NCBI RefSeq assembly: GCF_000725495.1
Contig: NZ_JNZD01000002.1
Span: forward strand, 62,001-126,000
Reading direction: 5' to 3'
Source: Streptomyces aureus
Lineage (GTDB): Bacteria > Actinomycetota > Actinomycetes > Streptomycetales > Streptomycetaceae
DNA length: 64,000 bases
A program made the translations under genes and the position numbers. Shown here piece after piece: positions 43,294 through 52,592 of the stretch (position 1 is the first letter of the stretch; each line of letters opens with the position of its first letter). A model generated the notes under the pieces. The model saw only the letters and a program-made list of their open reading frames with translations. It made no database searches and was not told the origin of the DNA.

Positions 43294-44415
43294 GGCGGGC
43301 GGGGTCGCGGACGGGTGGTGCCACAGGCCGCGTGCGGCGAGCAGGGGCAGGACTCCCTCGCCGAACCAGTACGCCTCCTCCAGGTGCGGATAGCCCGAGA
43401 GCACGAACTCGTCGATGCCGAGGGCGTGGTACTCCTCGATCCGCTCGGCGACCTCCTCGTGGCTGCCGACCAGGGCGGTCCCCGCACCGCCGCGGACCAG
43501 ACCGATGCCGGCCCACAGGTTGGGGTGGATCTCCAGCGCGTCCCGGCTGCCGCCGTGCAGCGCGAGCATCCGCCGCTGGCCCTGCGACTCGCTGCGGGCG
43601 AGCCCTTCCTGCACGGACCGAACGGTCGCCGGGTCGAAGCCGTCGAGGAGCCGGTGGGCCTCGGCCCAGGCCTGTTCGGAGGTGTCGCGCGCGATGACGT
43701 GGAGCCGGATGCCGAACCGGGGGGTCCGGCCCTGTGCGGCGGCGAGCCCGCGGATCCAGGCGATCTTCTCGGCGACCTGGGACGGCGGTTCGCCCCAGGT
43801 GAGATAGACGTCGGCGTGACGGGCGGCGACCTCGCCGGCGACGGGCGAGGAGCCGCCGAAGTAGATCTCCGGGACGGGGTCGGGCACCCGGGTGAGCCGG
43901 GCGTCCTCGACCCTCAGGTGCTCGCCGGTCAGGTCGACGCTCTTCCCGTCCCACAACTCCCTTACGATTCGCAGGAATTCGCCGGTACGGCGGTAGCGAG
44001 CGTCCTTGTCGAGGAAGTCGCCGTACGCGCGTTGCTCGTGGCTCTCCCCGCCGGTCACCACGTTGAGCAGCAGCCGGCCGCCGCTGTGCCGCTGGAAGGT
44101 GGAGGCCATCTGCGCGGCGAGCGTGGGCGAGACGAAGCCCGGCCGGAAGGCGACCAGGAACTTCAGCCGTTCCGTGTGCCGACTGACCATCGCGGTCGTC
44201 AGCCACGCGTCCTCGCACCAGGCGCCGGTCGGGGTGAGGGCGCCCACGAATCCCAGGTCCTCCGCGGCGCGGGCGATCTGGCTCAGATAGGCGACGGTCG
44301 GCGGCCGGTCCCGTCCGGAGGCGGTGGCGGGAGTGCCGTGACCGCCTCCGACGACATGACGGCTGTCTCCGTTGGTGGGCAGGAACCAGTGGAAGGTGAG
44401 GGACACCGGGGACAT
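43264..44415 (-). CDS. ssuD: FMNH2-dependent alkanesulfonate monooxygenase (LLM class)
   Basis: A 383-residue bacterial-luciferase-fold oxygenase: TFHWFLPTNGDSRHVVGGGHG at the start (typical SsuD), LTPTGAWCEDAWLTTAMV, LKFLVAFRPGFVSPTLAAQMASTFQRHSGGRLLLNVVTGGE, EIYFGGSSPVAGEVAARHADVYLTWGE, and FVLSGYPHLEEAYWFGEGVLPLL at the end. It cleaves alkanesulfonates to sulfite and aldehyde using reduced flavin from the SsuE-like reductase encoded 185 bp upstream. The leader peptide further upstream implies control by cysteine or sulfate supply. No ssuABC transporter is in the window. Confidence 0.93.
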   Translation of the reverse strand: MSPVSLTFHWFLPTNGDSRHVVGGGHGTPATASGRDRPPTVAYLSQIARAAEDLGFVGALTPTGAWCEDAWLTTAMVSRHTERLKFLVAFRPGFVSPTLAAQMASTFQRHSGGRLLLNVVTGGESHEQRAYGDFLDKDARYRRTGEFLRIVRELWDGKSVDLTGEHLRVEDARLTRVPDPVPEIYFGGSSPVAGEVAARHADVYLTWGEPPSQVAEKIAWIRGLAAAQGRTPRFGIRLHVIARDTSEQAWAEAHRLLDGFDPATVRSVQEGLARSESQGQRRMLALHGGSRDALEIHPNLWAGIGLVRGGAGTALVGSHEEVAERIEEYHALGIDEFVLSGYPHLEEAYWFGEGVLPLLAARGLWHHPSATPPAPAAQVPFTG

Positions 44416-44600
44416 CTCCGATCGTGGGGCGCGGCCGGGCGGGGGAAGTCGGACAATGGCGGAAGAAGGCCGTGCCGGGGCGCCGCCGCACGGGACCGAC
44501 GCCAGGGCGATCGGGCGCGGCCGGTGCCGCCCGGGGCGTCACGGCCGGTGTGCTCGGGCGGCCTGCTCGGGCGGCGCGCCCGGGCGGCCTTCCGTCGGCG

Positions 44601-45155
44601 TCAGCCCGTGGCGGCGAGCAGGTGCCCGCTGCCGAGGGCCGACGAGAACTGGTCCACGACCTGTGCCAGGGCCTCGGCCGTTCCCGGCGCCACGGTGACG
44701 CTCCCGTCCGGCCCCGTGGTGATGTCCTTGTCGAGGGTGAACCAGCCCTGCACTATGTGGGCCGCGCCCATGGAGTTGAGGACCGGGCGGAGGGCGTAGT
44801 CCAGGGCGAGCACATGAGCGGTGCTGCCTCCGGTGGCCAGGGGCAGCACCGTCTTCCCGGTCAGGGCGTACTGCGGGAGCAGGTCGAGCAGGGCCTTGAG
44901 GACGCCGGAGTAGGCCGCCTTGTAGACGGGGGTGCCGATGACCACGCCGTCGGCCCGGGCGAACAGGTCGGCCGCCTCGACGATGGCGGGGTGCTGGAAG
45001 TCCGCGCCGAGCAACGCCTCGGCGGGGATGGTGCGGACGTCGAGGGGGATCACCTCGTGGCCCTGGCGGGCGAGGCGGGCGTCGAGGTGGCGCAGGAGCT
45101 TGGCGGTGCGGGAGGAGACCGAGGGGCTGCCGGAGACGGACAGGACGATGGCCAT
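44601..45155 (-). CDS. ssuE: NAD(P)H-dependent FMN reductase
   Basis: A 184-residue flavodoxin-fold reductase: IVLSVSGSPSVSSRTAKLLRHLDARL with the phosphate loop, VVIGTPVYKAAYSGVLKALLDLLPQYALTGKTVLPLATGGSTAHVLALDYALRPVLNSMGA, which is the SsuE hallmark. It delivers FMNH2 to SsuD. It is the first gene of the ssuE-ssuD unit, 273 bp downstream of a Cys-Cys leader peptide and behind a stable hairpin. Confidence 0.94.
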   Translation of the reverse strand: MAIVLSVSGSPSVSSRTAKLLRHLDARLARQGHEVIPLDVRTIPAEALLGADFQHPAIVEAADLFARADGVVIGTPVYKAAYSGVLKALLDLLPQYALTGKTVLPLATGGSTAHVLALDYALRPVLNSMGAAHIVQGWFTLDKDITTGPDGSVTVAPGTAEALAQVVDQFSSALGSGHLLAATG

Positions 45156-45206
45156 GGGTCCTCTTTCAGGTGCGGGGTTGCTGGTGGGCGCGCTGCCGGG
45201 TGCGGA

Positions 45207-45232
45207 GGTGACGGGCGGGACCGCCCGTCACC
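45207..45232 (-). terminator. hairpin between sulfur leader peptide and ssuE, candidate attenuator
   Basis: GGTGACGGGCGG and CCGCCCGTCACC are perfect complements separated by 2 nt, giving an 11-12-bp GC-rich stem. It lies 52 bp before the ssuE start and about 200 bp after the leader peptide stop, so it is placed to act as a conditional terminator or to block translation. Confidence 0.5.
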
Positions 45233-45428
45233 CGCGGCGGGGTCCGTCTCCCGAGTGAGCAGCGCTGACGCGGGGGTTCACGGGCACGGCGAGGCAAGGC
45301 CGTTGCATGCGGCGGGAGTTGGGGCGGCGCACTGCGGATGACAGGCAGGGACGACGGCCGGGCACGGCGATCGCTTTCGGCCGGAACGAGCCGGACCGTG
45401 CGAAGGGGGCGCTACTGCCCGGGGATCG

Positions 45429-45506
45429 TCAGGCTTCGCGGCAACAGAAGGAGCTGGAGACACGCGCGAGGTCGACGTGGCGTCGCCGCGTGAGGTCCAG
45501 TCGCAT
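45429..45506 (-). CDS. cysteine-containing leader peptide of the ssu unit
   Basis: A 25-residue ORF (MRLDLTRRRHVDLARVSSSF then CCREA) of the actinobacterial sulfur leader-peptide type: basic start, the conserved RRxHVDL block, and two adjacent cysteines near the end. GGAG lies 8 nt before the ATG at 45506; an in-frame ATG at 45512 is too close to it. Known relatives upstream of sulfur-assimilation genes stall ribosomes when cysteinyl-tRNA is low and so switch on the operon. Its place before ssuE fits this. Confidence 0.88.
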   Translation of the reverse strand: MRLDLTRRRHVDLARVSSSFCCREA

Positions 45507-45512
45507 CTTCAT

Positions 45513-45913
45513 GGCTCCGATCGTCGCAGCCGCAGGTCCGGACCGTCAAGGAACGGCCGGCCGGTCTCGCATCCCGGACCGGCGGAGTTCATGACGGTGC
45601 GCCAGGGAACCCGCGATCCGGGCCGCGCGGCGCCCGCGTTCCGCCGCTGTGCGCGTCGAGCGGCCGGATCACGCCACGGCCGCCAACCGCCCGGGCCCGC
45701 CGCACGGGGGTCCGGATTTCCGGGGCGCACCCAGGTACTGCTGCTACCCGTCCGGGCCCGCAGACCGTGGGCCGGATCACCAGGCGCACTCACGTCACCG
45801 CCGCCACGTGGGGCCCGGGTCACCAGGGCTCACTCACGTCACGGCCGCCACCGGCCAGGCCCGCCACGCCAGGGCCCGGGTTCCCGGGGTGTGCCGGCGT
45901 CACGGTCTCCCCC
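45513..45913. other. 401-bp non-coding stretch with a 41-44-bp duplication
   Basis: Beyond the promoter side of the leader peptide I see no gene. A tandem pair of similar units (45767-45807 and 45808-45851, core CACTCACGTCACCGCCGCCAC) with weaker flanking copies makes up its middle. The remainder is plain GC-rich sequence. Confidence 0.55.
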
Positions 45914-46081
45914 TCAGTCCTCGTCCCCCGCCGGGACGACCACCAGGAAGGCGTCCGATTTCAGGTCCATGACGACCGTCGCCCGGAGGCCCTCGGTGCG
46001 GCGCCGGGCCGCGTACTCCTCGGCGGTCCACGACCCGCGCGGAGCACCGGCGGGGAATCGTTCCAGCACCTTCGTGCCCAT
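45914..46081 (-). CDS. small unknown protein, 55 residues
   Basis: A 55-residue protein (MGTKVLERFPAGAPRGSWTA... ending FLVVVPAGDED) with GGAGGTG 8 nt before the ATG. It is amphipathic, with a basic middle and acidic end, and has no membrane span. I do not recognise a family. It stands alone, 150 bp beyond the 3' end of the MMPL gene. Confidence 0.65.
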   Translation of the reverse strand: MGTKVLERFPAGAPRGSWTAEEYAARRRTEGLRATVVMDLKSDAFLVVVPAGDED

Positions 46082-46230
46082 GGGCAGACACCTCCAGCTG
46101 CGGCGGCGGACCCGGAGCGACGGGTCCCGTGGAATGCGCTTGCCCGGGTTTTCCCGGGACATGTCCGGTCCGTCGGCGGCCGTTGGTGGACGACCGCCGA
46201 CGGACCCGGGCGCGCTGTCCGCCCCGGTCC

Positions 46231-48369
46231 TCACACCTCCAGGCGTTCGCCCCCACGGGCCCCGGACGCGGGCGCCGGGTCGGGGGCGTCCTCGGGATCG
46301 CGGCTGAGCGCCCCCGGCCACCAGGCCCGGCGGCCGATGTCACGGACCAGGGCGGGCACCAGCAGGGACCGTACGACCAGGGTGTCGAGCAGGACACCGA
46401 AGGCGACGATGAAGGCGATCTGCACCAGGAAGGCCAGCGGGATCACGCCGAGGGCGGCGAAGGTCGCGGCCAGCACCACGCCCGCCGAGGTGATCACCCC
46501 GCCGGTGGCGACGAGTCCGCGCAGCACGCCCTGGCGTACCCCGTGGCGCAACGACTCCTCGCGGACCCGGGACATCAGGAAGATGTTGTAGTCGACGCCG
46601 AGCGCCACGAGGAACACGAAGCCGTACAGCGGAACGGACGCGTCGGTGCCGGTGAACCCGAACCCGTGCCGGAACACGAGGGAGGAGATCCCCAGCGTGG
46701 CGAGGAAGTTGAGCGCCACCGTGGCCACCAGGAGCACCGGCATGACCAGCGAGCGGAGCAGGCCGACCAGTATCACCAGGATGATGGCGAGGACCACCGG
46801 CACGATGAGCGTGCGGTCGCGTACGGCGGTCTGCCGGGTGTCGTACTGCTGGGCCGCGTAGCCCCCGACGAGGGCGTCGGCGCCCGGTACGGCGTGCACG
46901 GCCGTACGCAGCCGCGCGACGGTGGCCTTGGCAGCGTCGCTGTCCGCGGCGGACCTCAGGGTGACGTCGACGCGGACCCGGCCGTCGACGATCCGGGGTT
47001 CTCCCCCGCCGGGCCGCCCGGACGCGGTCACGGCGGCGGCCGAGGCGACTCCGTCGGTCTTCAGCGCCGCGGAGGTGACCTGGGTGACGCGGTCGGCGTT
47101 CGCGATGATCACGGCGGGGTTGCCCGAGCCGCCGGGGAAGTGCCGCCCGAGGGTCTCCTGCGCGGCGACCGAGGGCGCGTCGTTGACGAAGATCTCGGAG
47201 AGCGGGATGCCCTTGGCGGTCAGTGTGGGCGCGAAGGCCGCGCAGGCGATGAGCCCCGCGAGGGCGGTCGCCCAGACCTTGCGCGGCGCGCGGTCGACCA
47301 GTGCCGCGACCCGGTTCCAGATGCCGTCGCCGGTGCCCGCCCCGCTCGCCGGGCGGGGCTTGGCCGGCCAGTAGGCGGCGCGGCCGAGGAGCACCAGCAC
47401 GGCGGGCAGGAAGGTGAGGGAACTCAGTGCGGCGCAGGCCACCCCGATGGCGCCCACGGGGCCGAGCGACCTGTTGTTCGTCAGATCGCTGAGCAGCAGC
47501 GCGAGCAGTCCGAGGGCAACGGTGCCCGCGCTGGCGACGATCGCGCCCGAGGACTGCCGCAGTGCCGACCGGGCGGCGGTGAACCGGTCGCCGCTCAGGG
47601 CGAGTTCCTCCCGGAAGCGGGCGCTGAGCAGGAGGGCGTAGTCGGTCGCGGCGCCGATCACGAGGATCGAGAGGATGCCCTGCACCTGGCCGTCGACGCG
47701 GACGACGCCGTGGTCGGCGAGGACGTAGACGATCGCGCAGGCCAGCCCGAGCGCGAAGACGGAGCCGAGGATGATGAGGAAGGGCAGCAGCACGCTGCGG
47801 TAGACGAGCAGGAGGATCACCAGGACGGTCGCGAGGGCCACCCCGAGGAGCAGTCCGTCGATCCCGGCGAAGGCGTCGCCGAGGTCGGCCTGGCTGGCCG
47901 CGGGTCCGGCGATCGCCACGGTCGCGCCGGGGACGGCCTTGGCCGCCGTGCGGACGCGGTCGACGGCGTCGGGCAGTTTCCTGCCGAGGTCGGGCCTGAG
48001 CTGGACGACGCCCTCCAGGGCCTTGCCGTCCTTCGACGGCAGGGCGGGCGACGGCCGGCCGACGACGCCGGGGGTGCCGGCGAGGGAGGCGAGCGCGCGG
48101 GTCGCGGTGGACCGCAGGGCGCCGGCGGTGGAGCCGCCGTCCACGGTCCACACGACGATCGCGGGAACCGTTCCGGCCTGCTGGAAGGCGCGCTGCTGGG
48201 CCACGACCTTCGTGGACTCGGCGCTGCGCGGCAGGAACGCGGCCTGGTCGTTGGTGGAGACCTCGCCGAGCCGGCCGGCGTAGGGGCCGAGGGTGCCCCC
48301 GATGCCGAGCCAGGCGACGAGCAGGACGACGGGGATCAGCCACATGGCTCGTCGCGGGGTGAGGGACAT
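46231..48369 (-). CDS. MMPL-family (RND-type) membrane exporter
   Basis: A 712-residue transporter with 12 membrane helices in two halves, each with a large extracytoplasmic loop after the first helix (MWLIPVVLLVAWLGIGG..., and KVWATALAGLIACAAFAPTL...). Helix 4 and 10 blocks GAATDYALLLSARFREEL and VALGVDYNIFLMSRVREE carry the Asp-Tyr proton-relay pair of MMPL proteins. Substrates of the family are lipids or drugs. The start ATG at 48369 has GGAGAG just upstream. Two MarR-type palindromes lie 40-71 bp before it and a marR gene is directly upstream, so it should be MarR-repressed and ligand-induced. Confidence 0.93.
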   Translation of the reverse strand: MSLTPRRAMWLIPVVLLVAWLGIGGTLGPYAGRLGEVSTNDQAAFLPRSAESTKVVAQQRAFQQAGTVPAIVVWTVDGGSTAGALRSTATRALASLAGTPGVVGRPSPALPSKDGKALEGVVQLRPDLGRKLPDAVDRVRTAAKAVPGATVAIAGPAASQADLGDAFAGIDGLLLGVALATVLVILLLVYRSVLLPFLIILGSVFALGLACAIVYVLADHGVVRVDGQVQGILSILVIGAATDYALLLSARFREELALSGDRFTAARSALRQSSGAIVASAGTVALGLLALLLSDLTNNRSLGPVGAIGVACAALSSLTFLPAVLVLLGRAAYWPAKPRPASGAGTGDGIWNRVAALVDRAPRKVWATALAGLIACAAFAPTLTAKGIPLSEIFVNDAPSVAAQETLGRHFPGGSGNPAVIIANADRVTQVTSAALKTDGVASAAAVTASGRPGGGEPRIVDGRVRVDVTLRSAADSDAAKATVARLRTAVHAVPGADALVGGYAAQQYDTRQTAVRDRTLIVPVVLAIILVILVGLLRSLVMPVLLVATVALNFLATLGISSLVFRHGFGFTGTDASVPLYGFVFLVALGVDYNIFLMSRVREESLRHGVRQGVLRGLVATGGVITSAGVVLAATFAALGVIPLAFLVQIAFIVAFGVLLDTLVVRSLLVPALVRDIGRRAWWPGALSRDPEDAPDPAPASGARGGERLEV

Positions 48370-48408
48370 CGCTCTCCAGATCTCGCGGTCAGGTGTCTCC
48401 GAGATTTG

Positions 48409-48440
48409 TCTCAATGAATGACAATCTCAATCATTGAGAT
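48409..48440. promoter_or_regulatory. two adjacent MarR-type operators
   Basis: ATCTCAAT-C-ATTGAGAT (48424-48440) is a perfect 8+8 dyad. Directly next to it, TCTCAAT-G-AATGACA (48409-48423) is a second copy with two mismatches. Both lie in the promoter region of the MMPL gene, just downstream of marR. Confidence 0.75.
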
Positions 48441-48583
48441 ATCTCGCGGCCAGATCGTAGACCATGACCGGACTTCCGTCCCCGGTGGCCCGGCGGATGC
48501 ACACGGCGGACGTCGGCTCGCACGGACGCGGCGGTGGAGGTCCACCGTCGGCGGAGACGGGGAGGCGCGGCCGTGGTGCGGGT

Positions 48584-49105
48584 TCAGCGCCCGGGCGACC
48601 GTACGGTGGCGAGCTGGTCGTTCATCTCGGACAGGAAGCGCAGGACGACGGACAGCTCGTCCTCGGTGAACCCGGAGCGCACGCTCGCCGTCACGTCGGC
48701 GAGCGGCCGGAAGTGGGCGCGCGCCGCCGACTTCGCGTCGGGGACGTAGTGCAGGTGGACCACCCTGCGGTCGGGACTCTCGCGGACGCGCCGGACGTGG
48801 CCCGCGCGTTCGAGCCGGTCCAGACACGCGGTGACCGCGCCCGAGGTGAGCCCGAGGTGCTCGCGGAGCCGGCCGGGGGTGAGCGGCTCCGGGGCGTCGA
48901 GGATCGCCGCGAGCGCGAGGACGTCCGTCGCGTGCAGGCCGTGCTCCCCGGCGAAGCCGTGGACCAGCCGGTTGATCTCACCGTTCATGCGGCGCAGCTG
49001 GACCGCGAACGTGTGGAGATCCGTCGTCACGGGCCGCTCCCGCTCCCGGCCCGCGTCGGGGTCCGGATCGTCCGTCCGGTCGTCACGGTCGTCTCGTCTG
49101 GCCAC
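48584..49105 (-). CDS. MarR-family transcriptional regulator
   Basis: A 173-residue winged-helix regulator: HTFAVQLRRMNGEINRLVHGFAGEHGLHATDVLALAAIL, the recognition region LTPGRLREHLGLTSGAVTACLDRLERAGHVRR, wing SPDRRVVHLHYVP, and a long C-terminal dimerisation helix. It is read in the same direction as the MMPL exporter 214 bp downstream, whose promoter has two palindromes fitting MarR. The GTG at 49105 has no ribosome-binding site, but TAGGCT lies 6 nt upstream, so the transcript is probably leaderless. Confidence 0.92.
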   Translation of the reverse strand: MARRDDRDDRTDDPDPDAGRERERPVTTDLHTFAVQLRRMNGEINRLVHGFAGEHGLHATDVLALAAILDAPEPLTPGRLREHLGLTSGAVTACLDRLERAGHVRRVRESPDRRVVHLHYVPDAKSAARAHFRPLADVTASVRSGFTEDELSVVLRFLSEMNDQLATVRSPGR

Positions 49106-49263
49106 GTGATCAGCCTATAGAAGTCCCGGCGCCTCCCCCGTCCGGGCGTCCGGCACCCGGCGGCGGCCCCCGTCCGGCGCATCCGCGGACCGCGCGCGGG
49201 TGGAAGGGATCAGGGAGGGAGGCGGGCCCGCAGGGGGCCGTCGCGGCGACCGACGGAGGACCC

Positions 49264-50790
49264 ATGAGCGACGAGCGGACCGGCGCCGGACCGCTGTGCC
49301 TGGTGACCGGTGCCACCGGCTACATCGGCGGACGGCTGGTCCCCGAACTGCTGGCCGAGGGATACCGGGTGCGCTGTCTGGCCCGCTCGCCCGCGAAGCT
49401 GCGCGACTATCCCTGGGCGGGCGAGGCGGAGGTCGTGCGCGGTGACGTCACGGACGCCGACTCGGTGGCCGAGGCGATGCGCGGGTGCGAGGTCGCGTAC
49501 TACCTCGTGCACGCCCTCGGCACCGGGCACGACTTCGAGGCGACGGACCGCCGGGCGGCCCGGATCTTCGGCGAGCAGGCCCGGGCGGCGGGGGTACGGC
49601 GCATCGTCTATCTCGGCGGCCTGACCCCGGTCGACGTGCCCGACCGGGAGCTCTCGCCCCATCTGCGGTCCCGGGCCGAGGTGGGACGCATCCTGCTGGA
49701 GTCGGGCGTGCCGACCGCTGTGCTGCGCGCGGCGGTGATCATCGGCTCCGGCTCGGCGTCCTTCGAGATGCTGCGCTATCTCACCGAGCGGCTGCCGGTG
49801 ATGGTGACACCGAGCTGGGTGCACACCCGGATCCAGCCGATGGGCGTGCGCGATGTGCTGCGCACCCTGGTCGGCAGTGCAGCGATGCCGCCGGAGGTCA
49901 ACCGGACCTTCGACATCGGCGGTCCCGACGTCCTCACGTACCTGGAGATGATGCGGCGGTACGCGGCCGTGGCCGGGCTGCCGCGCAGGCTCATCTTCCC
50001 GGTGCCGGTCCTCACGCCCCGGCTGTCCAGCCACTGGGTCGGGCTGGTCACGCCGGTGCCCGCGTCGATCGCGCGCCCGCTGACCGAGTCGCTGCGCCAC
50101 GAGGTCGTGTGCCACGAGAACGACATCGTCCGCTACGTCCCCGACCCTCCGGGACGGCCGATCGGCTTCGACGCCGCCGTCCGTCTGGCGCTCCAGCGGG
50201 TGCGCGACGCCCAGGTGACCACTCGCTGGTCGTCGGCCTCGTATCCCGGGACGGCCAGCGACCCGCTGCCCACCGACCCGGACTGGGCCGGCGGCAGCCT
50301 CTACACGGACGACCGCGAACTGACCGTGGACGCCTCGCCCGGGAGTCTGTGGCGGGTGATCGAGGGGATCGGCGGGGACAACGGCTGGTACTCCTTCCCA
50401 CTCGCCTGGGCGGTGCGCGGCTGGATGGACCGGCTGGTGGGCGGGGTCGGGCTGCGGCGCGGCCGGCGGGACGCCAACCGGCTGCGGGTGGGCGACTCGC
50501 TCGACTTCTGGCGGGTGGAGGAGATCGAGCCGGGTCGTCTGCTGCGGCTGCGGGCCGAGATGAGACTGCCGGGGCTGGCGTGGCTGGAGATGTACGCGGA
50601 CGGTACGGACGACGGGCGTACGCGCTACCGGCAGCGGGCGCTGTTCCATCCGCACGGGCTGCTCGGGCACATGTACTGGTGGAGCGTCTCCCCGTTTCAC
50701 GCCGTGGTGTTCGGAGGTATGGCCCGCAACATCGCCGAGGCCGCGAAGAAGACCCCCGCGGCGACTCCGGCCCCGTCCCTCACCCGTTGA
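49264..50790 (+). CDS. NAD(P)-binding SDR-like protein with C-terminal DUF2867
   Basis: A 508-residue two-domain protein. Residues about 10-300 form an extended SDR/NmrA-type Rossmann domain (CLVTGATGYIGGRLVPELLAEGYRVRCLAR, VVRGDVTDADSVAEAMRG, IVYLGGLTP, VLRAAVIIGSGSASFEMLRYL). Residues about 345-500 are DUF2867 (SLWRVIEGIGGDNGWYSFPLAWAVRGWMDRLVGGVGLRRGRRD...YWWSVSPFHAVVFGGMARNI). Such fusions often sit beside photolyase genes in light-responsive loci. Reaction unknown. GGAGG precedes the ATG. Confidence 0.9.
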   Translation: MSDERTGAGPLCLVTGATGYIGGRLVPELLAEGYRVRCLARSPAKLRDYPWAGEAEVVRGDVTDADSVAEAMRGCEVAYYLVHALGTGHDFEATDRRAARIFGEQARAAGVRRIVYLGGLTPVDVPDRELSPHLRSRAEVGRILLESGVPTAVLRAAVIIGSGSASFEMLRYLTERLPVMVTPSWVHTRIQPMGVRDVLRTLVGSAAMPPEVNRTFDIGGPDVLTYLEMMRRYAAVAGLPRRLIFPVPVLTPRLSSHWVGLVTPVPASIARPLTESLRHEVVCHENDIVRYVPDPPGRPIGFDAAVRLALQRVRDAQVTTRWSSASYPGTASDPLPTDPDWAGGSLYTDDRELTVDASPGSLWRVIEGIGGDNGWYSFPLAWAVRGWMDRLVGGVGLRRGRRDANRLRVGDSLDFWRVEEIEPGRLLRLRAEMRLPGLAWLEMYADGTDDGRTRYRQRALFHPHGLLGHMYWWSVSPFHAVVFGGMARNIAEAAKKTPAATPAPSLTR

Positions 50791-51009
50791 CCCCCTCGCC
50801 CACGCCCTCGGCGCCCGGTGTCGCCGCCCCCTCCCCTGCGCCGCGCGTCCCCGACTCCTCCCCCGCGCCCGTGTCCGCGCCTGGACCCAACTCCGGGGCA
50901 AGGTTCCACAAACCCCCGCAACGGCCGCGCGCCGGCGCATCCGTGGCGGGGGTCCCGGCCGAAGCAGTCCGACGCCTCCCCCCTCACAGCACCGCCCCGG
51001 AGCCACCCC

Positions 51010-52383
51010 ATGACCGTCTCGATCGTCCTGTTCACCTCCGACCTGCGTCTGCACGACCATCCCCCGCTGCGGGCCGCGCTCGACGGCGCCGACGCGGTGG
51101 TGCCGCTCTTCGTCCGCGACGAGGGGGTCGCCGACGCCGGGTTCACCGCCCCGAACCGGATGGCGTTCCTCGCCGACTGCCTGGCGGACCTGGACGCCGG
51201 GCTCCGGGACCGCGGCGGCCGTCTGGTGCTGCGCTCCGGCGACGTGGTGAGCGAGGTGGCCGCCGTGGCCGCCGAGGCGGGCGCCGACGACGTGCATGTC
51301 GCCGCGGGCGTCAGCGCCTACGCACAGCGCCGGGAGGAGCGGCTGCGCTCCGCGCTGGAGGCGGACGGACGCGCCCTGCACGTCCACGACGCGGTGATCA
51401 CCGCGCTCGCCCCCGGCGCCGTGACCCCGGCGGCCTCCGACCACTTCGCCGTGTTCACGCCGTACCACCGCCAGTGGGAGCGGCACCCGTTGCGGGACGC
51501 GGTCGCGGCCCCCCGGGTCGTACGCGTCCCGGACGCTGCCGCCTCGGGGCCGCTCCCCTCGCGCTCCGAGGTAAGCGGGGTGTCCGAGGGGCTGGCCCGG
51601 GGTGGCGAGCAGGAGGCAAGGAAACGGCTGACGGCCTGGCTGCGCGGCGGGATCGGGGCGTACGAGGACCGCCACGACGACCTGCCCGGCGACGCGACCT
51701 CACGGCTCTCCCCCCATCTGCACTTCGGCACGCTCTCGCCCGTCGAGCTGGTGCACCGGGCGCGCGGGGCGGGCGGGCCGGGCGCCGAGGCGTTCGTACG
51801 GCAGGTGGCGTGGCGGGACTTCCACCACCAGGTGCTGGCGGTCCGGCCGGACGCGTCCGGCTCCGACTACCGCACCCGGCACGACCGTTGGCGCTCGGAG
51901 GACGAGGCGAAGGACGACGTCGAGGCGTGGAAGGAGGGGCGGACCGGCTATCCGGTGGTCGACGCCGCGATGCGGCAGCTGCGCCACGAGGGCTGGATGC
52001 ACAACCGCGGCCGGCTGCTCACGGCGAGCTTCCTGGCCAAGACGCTGTACGTGGACTGGCGGGTCGGGGCCCGGCACTTCCTGGACCTGCTGGTGGACGG
52101 CGATGTCGCCAACAACCAGCTCAACTGGCAGTGGATGGCGGGGACCGGCACGGACAGCCGGCCCAACCGGGTCCTGAACCCGGTGACCCAGGCCAGGCGT
52201 TACGACCCGGACGGGTCTTATGTCCGGCGCTGGGTGCCCGAGTTGGCGGGAATCGCCGGAAGTGCCGTGCACGAGCCGTGGAAGCTCCAGGGACTGGACC
52301 GGGCGGCCTGCGACTACCCGGAGCCGATCGTCGAACTGTCCGAAGGGCTGGCCCGGTTCAAGCAGGCCCGCGGCCTGGACTGA
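51010..52383 (+). CDS. phr: deoxyribodipyrimidine photolyase
   Basis: A 457-residue class I photolyase/cryptochrome that repairs UV cyclobutane dimers with blue light. Motifs: IVLFTSDLRLHDHPPLRAAL (antenna domain), SRLSPHLHFGTLSPVEL, FVRQVAWRDFHHQVL, WKEGRTGYPVVDAAMRQLRHEGWMHNRGRLLTASFLAKTLYVDWRVGARHFLDLLVDGDVANNQLNWQWMAGTGTDSRP (FAD pocket) and RYDPDGSYVRRWVPEL. GGAG precedes the ATG at 51010. Placed near litR and the ECF sigma genes, it should be light-induced. Confidence 0.95.
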   Translation: MTVSIVLFTSDLRLHDHPPLRAALDGADAVVPLFVRDEGVADAGFTAPNRMAFLADCLADLDAGLRDRGGRLVLRSGDVVSEVAAVAAEAGADDVHVAAGVSAYAQRREERLRSALEADGRALHVHDAVITALAPGAVTPAASDHFAVFTPYHRQWERHPLRDAVAAPRVVRVPDAAASGPLPSRSEVSGVSEGLARGGEQEARKRLTAWLRGGIGAYEDRHDDLPGDATSRLSPHLHFGTLSPVELVHRARGAGGPGAEAFVRQVAWRDFHHQVLAVRPDASGSDYRTRHDRWRSEDEAKDDVEAWKEGRTGYPVVDAAMRQLRHEGWMHNRGRLLTASFLAKTLYVDWRVGARHFLDLLVDGDVANNQLNWQWMAGTGTDSRPNRVLNPVTQARRYDPDGSYVRRWVPELAGIAGSAVHEPWKLQGLDRAACDYPEPIVELSEGLARFKQARGLD

Positions 52384-52592
52384 CGGTGTTACCCCGCCGC
52401 GGGCGGGAACGAGCGGGGGCGCGTATAAACTGCCGAGGATTTTACCTGTTGTAGAGATTTCTCAGCGGTGCCCGGCCGTACAGGTGGTCGTCCGAACCAC
52501 TCGTACCGGATCCCCGTGCACCGGATCCACCGCGCGGCCACCCCGGGTCCCACCTCCCGGAACCGCCGTACCCGCCCCCAGGAGGCTGCTCG

